This document shows, one piece after another, positions 6,573 to 7,253 of a DNA stretch of 7,253 nt (position 1 is its first letter; each line of letters opens with the position of its first letter). The notes below the pieces were generated by a model. The model did not search any database. It saw only the letters and a program-made list of their open reading frames with translations, and had not been told where the DNA came from. The stretch is from Ignavibacteriales bacterium (GTDB lineage: Bacteria > Bacteroidota > Ignavibacteria > Ignavibacteriales > Melioribacteraceae). Location: contig JALWSN010000171.1 of assembly GCA_027080245.1 (NCBI GenBank), positions 1 to 7,253 of the forward strand, given 5' to 3'. The position numbers were made by a program, and so were the translations under genes.

Positions 6573-7253
6573 ATGATTAAAGCGATAAAAGGCACCAAGG
6601 ATATTTTTTACGAAGAAATAGCTAACTGGCGAATGCTTGAGGGCGTTATTCAAGAAGTATTCGAAAAGTTTAACTATTCCGAAATTAGAACGCCAGTTTT
6701 TGAAGAGACTAAATTGTTTAGCCGCGGAATTGGCGAAGCTACGGACATTGTTTCAAAAGAAATGTACACGTTTACGGACAGAAGTGGGGTTAGCTTAACT
6801 CTTAAGCCGGAAATGACAGCCTCCGTTGCGAGAGCGTTTATTGAACATTCGCTGAACAATAAATATTCATTAAACAAGCTTTATTACATTTCGCCTATGT
6901 TCAGGCAGGAAAGACCGCAAGCTGGCAGATTAAGAGAATTCCACCAATTCGGAGCGGAGGCAATTGGAGGAAACAGCCCTGCGTTAGACGCCGAAATGAT
7001 TATTATGGCTTACGATATTTTGAAAACGCTGGGACTTAAAAATTTGTCCGTTAAATTAAATTCTTTAGGACTGCCAAGCACCCGCCAGAACTACAAAAAA
7101 CTGCTGCGGGATTATTTATCCCCTTATTTTAATGAGCTTTCAGAGGATAGTCAAAAAAGATTTGATAAAAATATTTTGAGGATTTTCGACAGTAAAAATC
7201 CTGTCGATCAAAAAATTCTGGAAAATGCTCCATTACTATTGGACCATCTGGAC
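6573..7253 (+). CDS. hisS: Histidyl-tRNA synthetase, N-terminal part (runs off the window)
   Basis: The frame is open for 227 codons to the last base; full HisRS proteins are about 420-450 residues, so the second half, including the anticodon-binding domain, lies outside. This class II synthetase charges tRNA(His) with histidine using ATP. Visible parts: N-terminal IKGTKDI, motif 1 region IRTPVFEETKLFSRGIGEATDIV, LKPEMTASVARA (77-88), which carries the substrate-binding Glu80 and Thr82, and motif 2 with Arg111 in FRQERPQAGRLREFHQFGAEAIG. The ATG at 6573 has only a weak TAGG (6561-6564) ahead of it. It follows the EIIA gene after 14 bp in the same direction. The frame shows no break. Confidence 0.96.
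   Translation, partial: MIKAIKGTKDIFYEEIANWRMLEGVIQEVFEKFNYSEIRTPVFEETKLFSRGIGEATDIVSKEMYTFTDRSGVSLTLKPEMTASVARAFIEHSLNNKYSLNKLYYISPMFRQERPQAGRLREFHQFGAEAIGGNSPALDAEMIIMAYDILKTLGLKNLSVKLNSLGLPSTRQNYKKLLRDYLSPYFNELSEDSQKRFDKNILRIFDSKNPVDQKILENAPLLLDHLD

Noticed and set aside
6294..6877. - strand frames opposite the EIIA and hisS genes
   Set aside because: Both overlap strongly supported + strand genes; no family resemblance.

Overview
The window is ordinary bacterial chromosome, densely coding apart from two intergenic stretches. Taxonomic inference only: the AT-rich spacers, the mix of weak and clear Shine-Dalgarno sites, some promoter-like TAnnTTTG elements, and the look of GatB and HisS suggest the FCB group (Bacteroidota/Chlorobiota/Ignavibacteriota). 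I cannot fix the lineage without a database search.

Left part (about 1-3852, + strand): the end of a phosphate-uptake and phosphate-signalling operon, in the order pstB, phoU, phoB, phoR. pstB is the ATPase of the PstSCAB transporter. PhoU links transporter state to the sensor kinase. PhoR (kinase) and PhoB (response regulator) form the two-component system. Spacing is tight: 16 bp between pstB and phoU, an ATGA overlap of phoU and phoB, and a TAATG overlap of phoB and phoR. This points to one mRNA with translational coupling. pstS, pstC and pstA would be expected upstream of the window.

Middle (3853-4179): a 327-bp gap between phoR and the convergent gatB. It contains what looks like a dead or decaying small gene on the + strand, with one in-frame TGA and no usable start. 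A hairpin plus T-run follows it and could end + strand transcription before gatB. gatB (4180-5625, - strand) encodes subunit B of the Asp-tRNA(Asn)/Glu-tRNA(Gln) amidotransferase. It stands without gatA or gatC nearby.

Right part: a 471-bp divergent spacer (5626-6096) with no convincing gene but several structured elements. These are a bulged palindrome with a third copy of one arm, a dyad overlapping a sigma70-like promoter, and a direct repeat just before the next gene. Then come a stand-alone PTS EIIA (fructose/Ntr family) protein and, 14 bp later, the first 227 codons of hisS (histidyl-tRNA synthetase), which runs off the end.

I found no CRISPR array, intact mobile element, tRNA or rRNA, and no convincing novel multi-gene system. 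The points most worth a second look are the gene remnant after phoR and the structured leader upstream of the EIIA gene.
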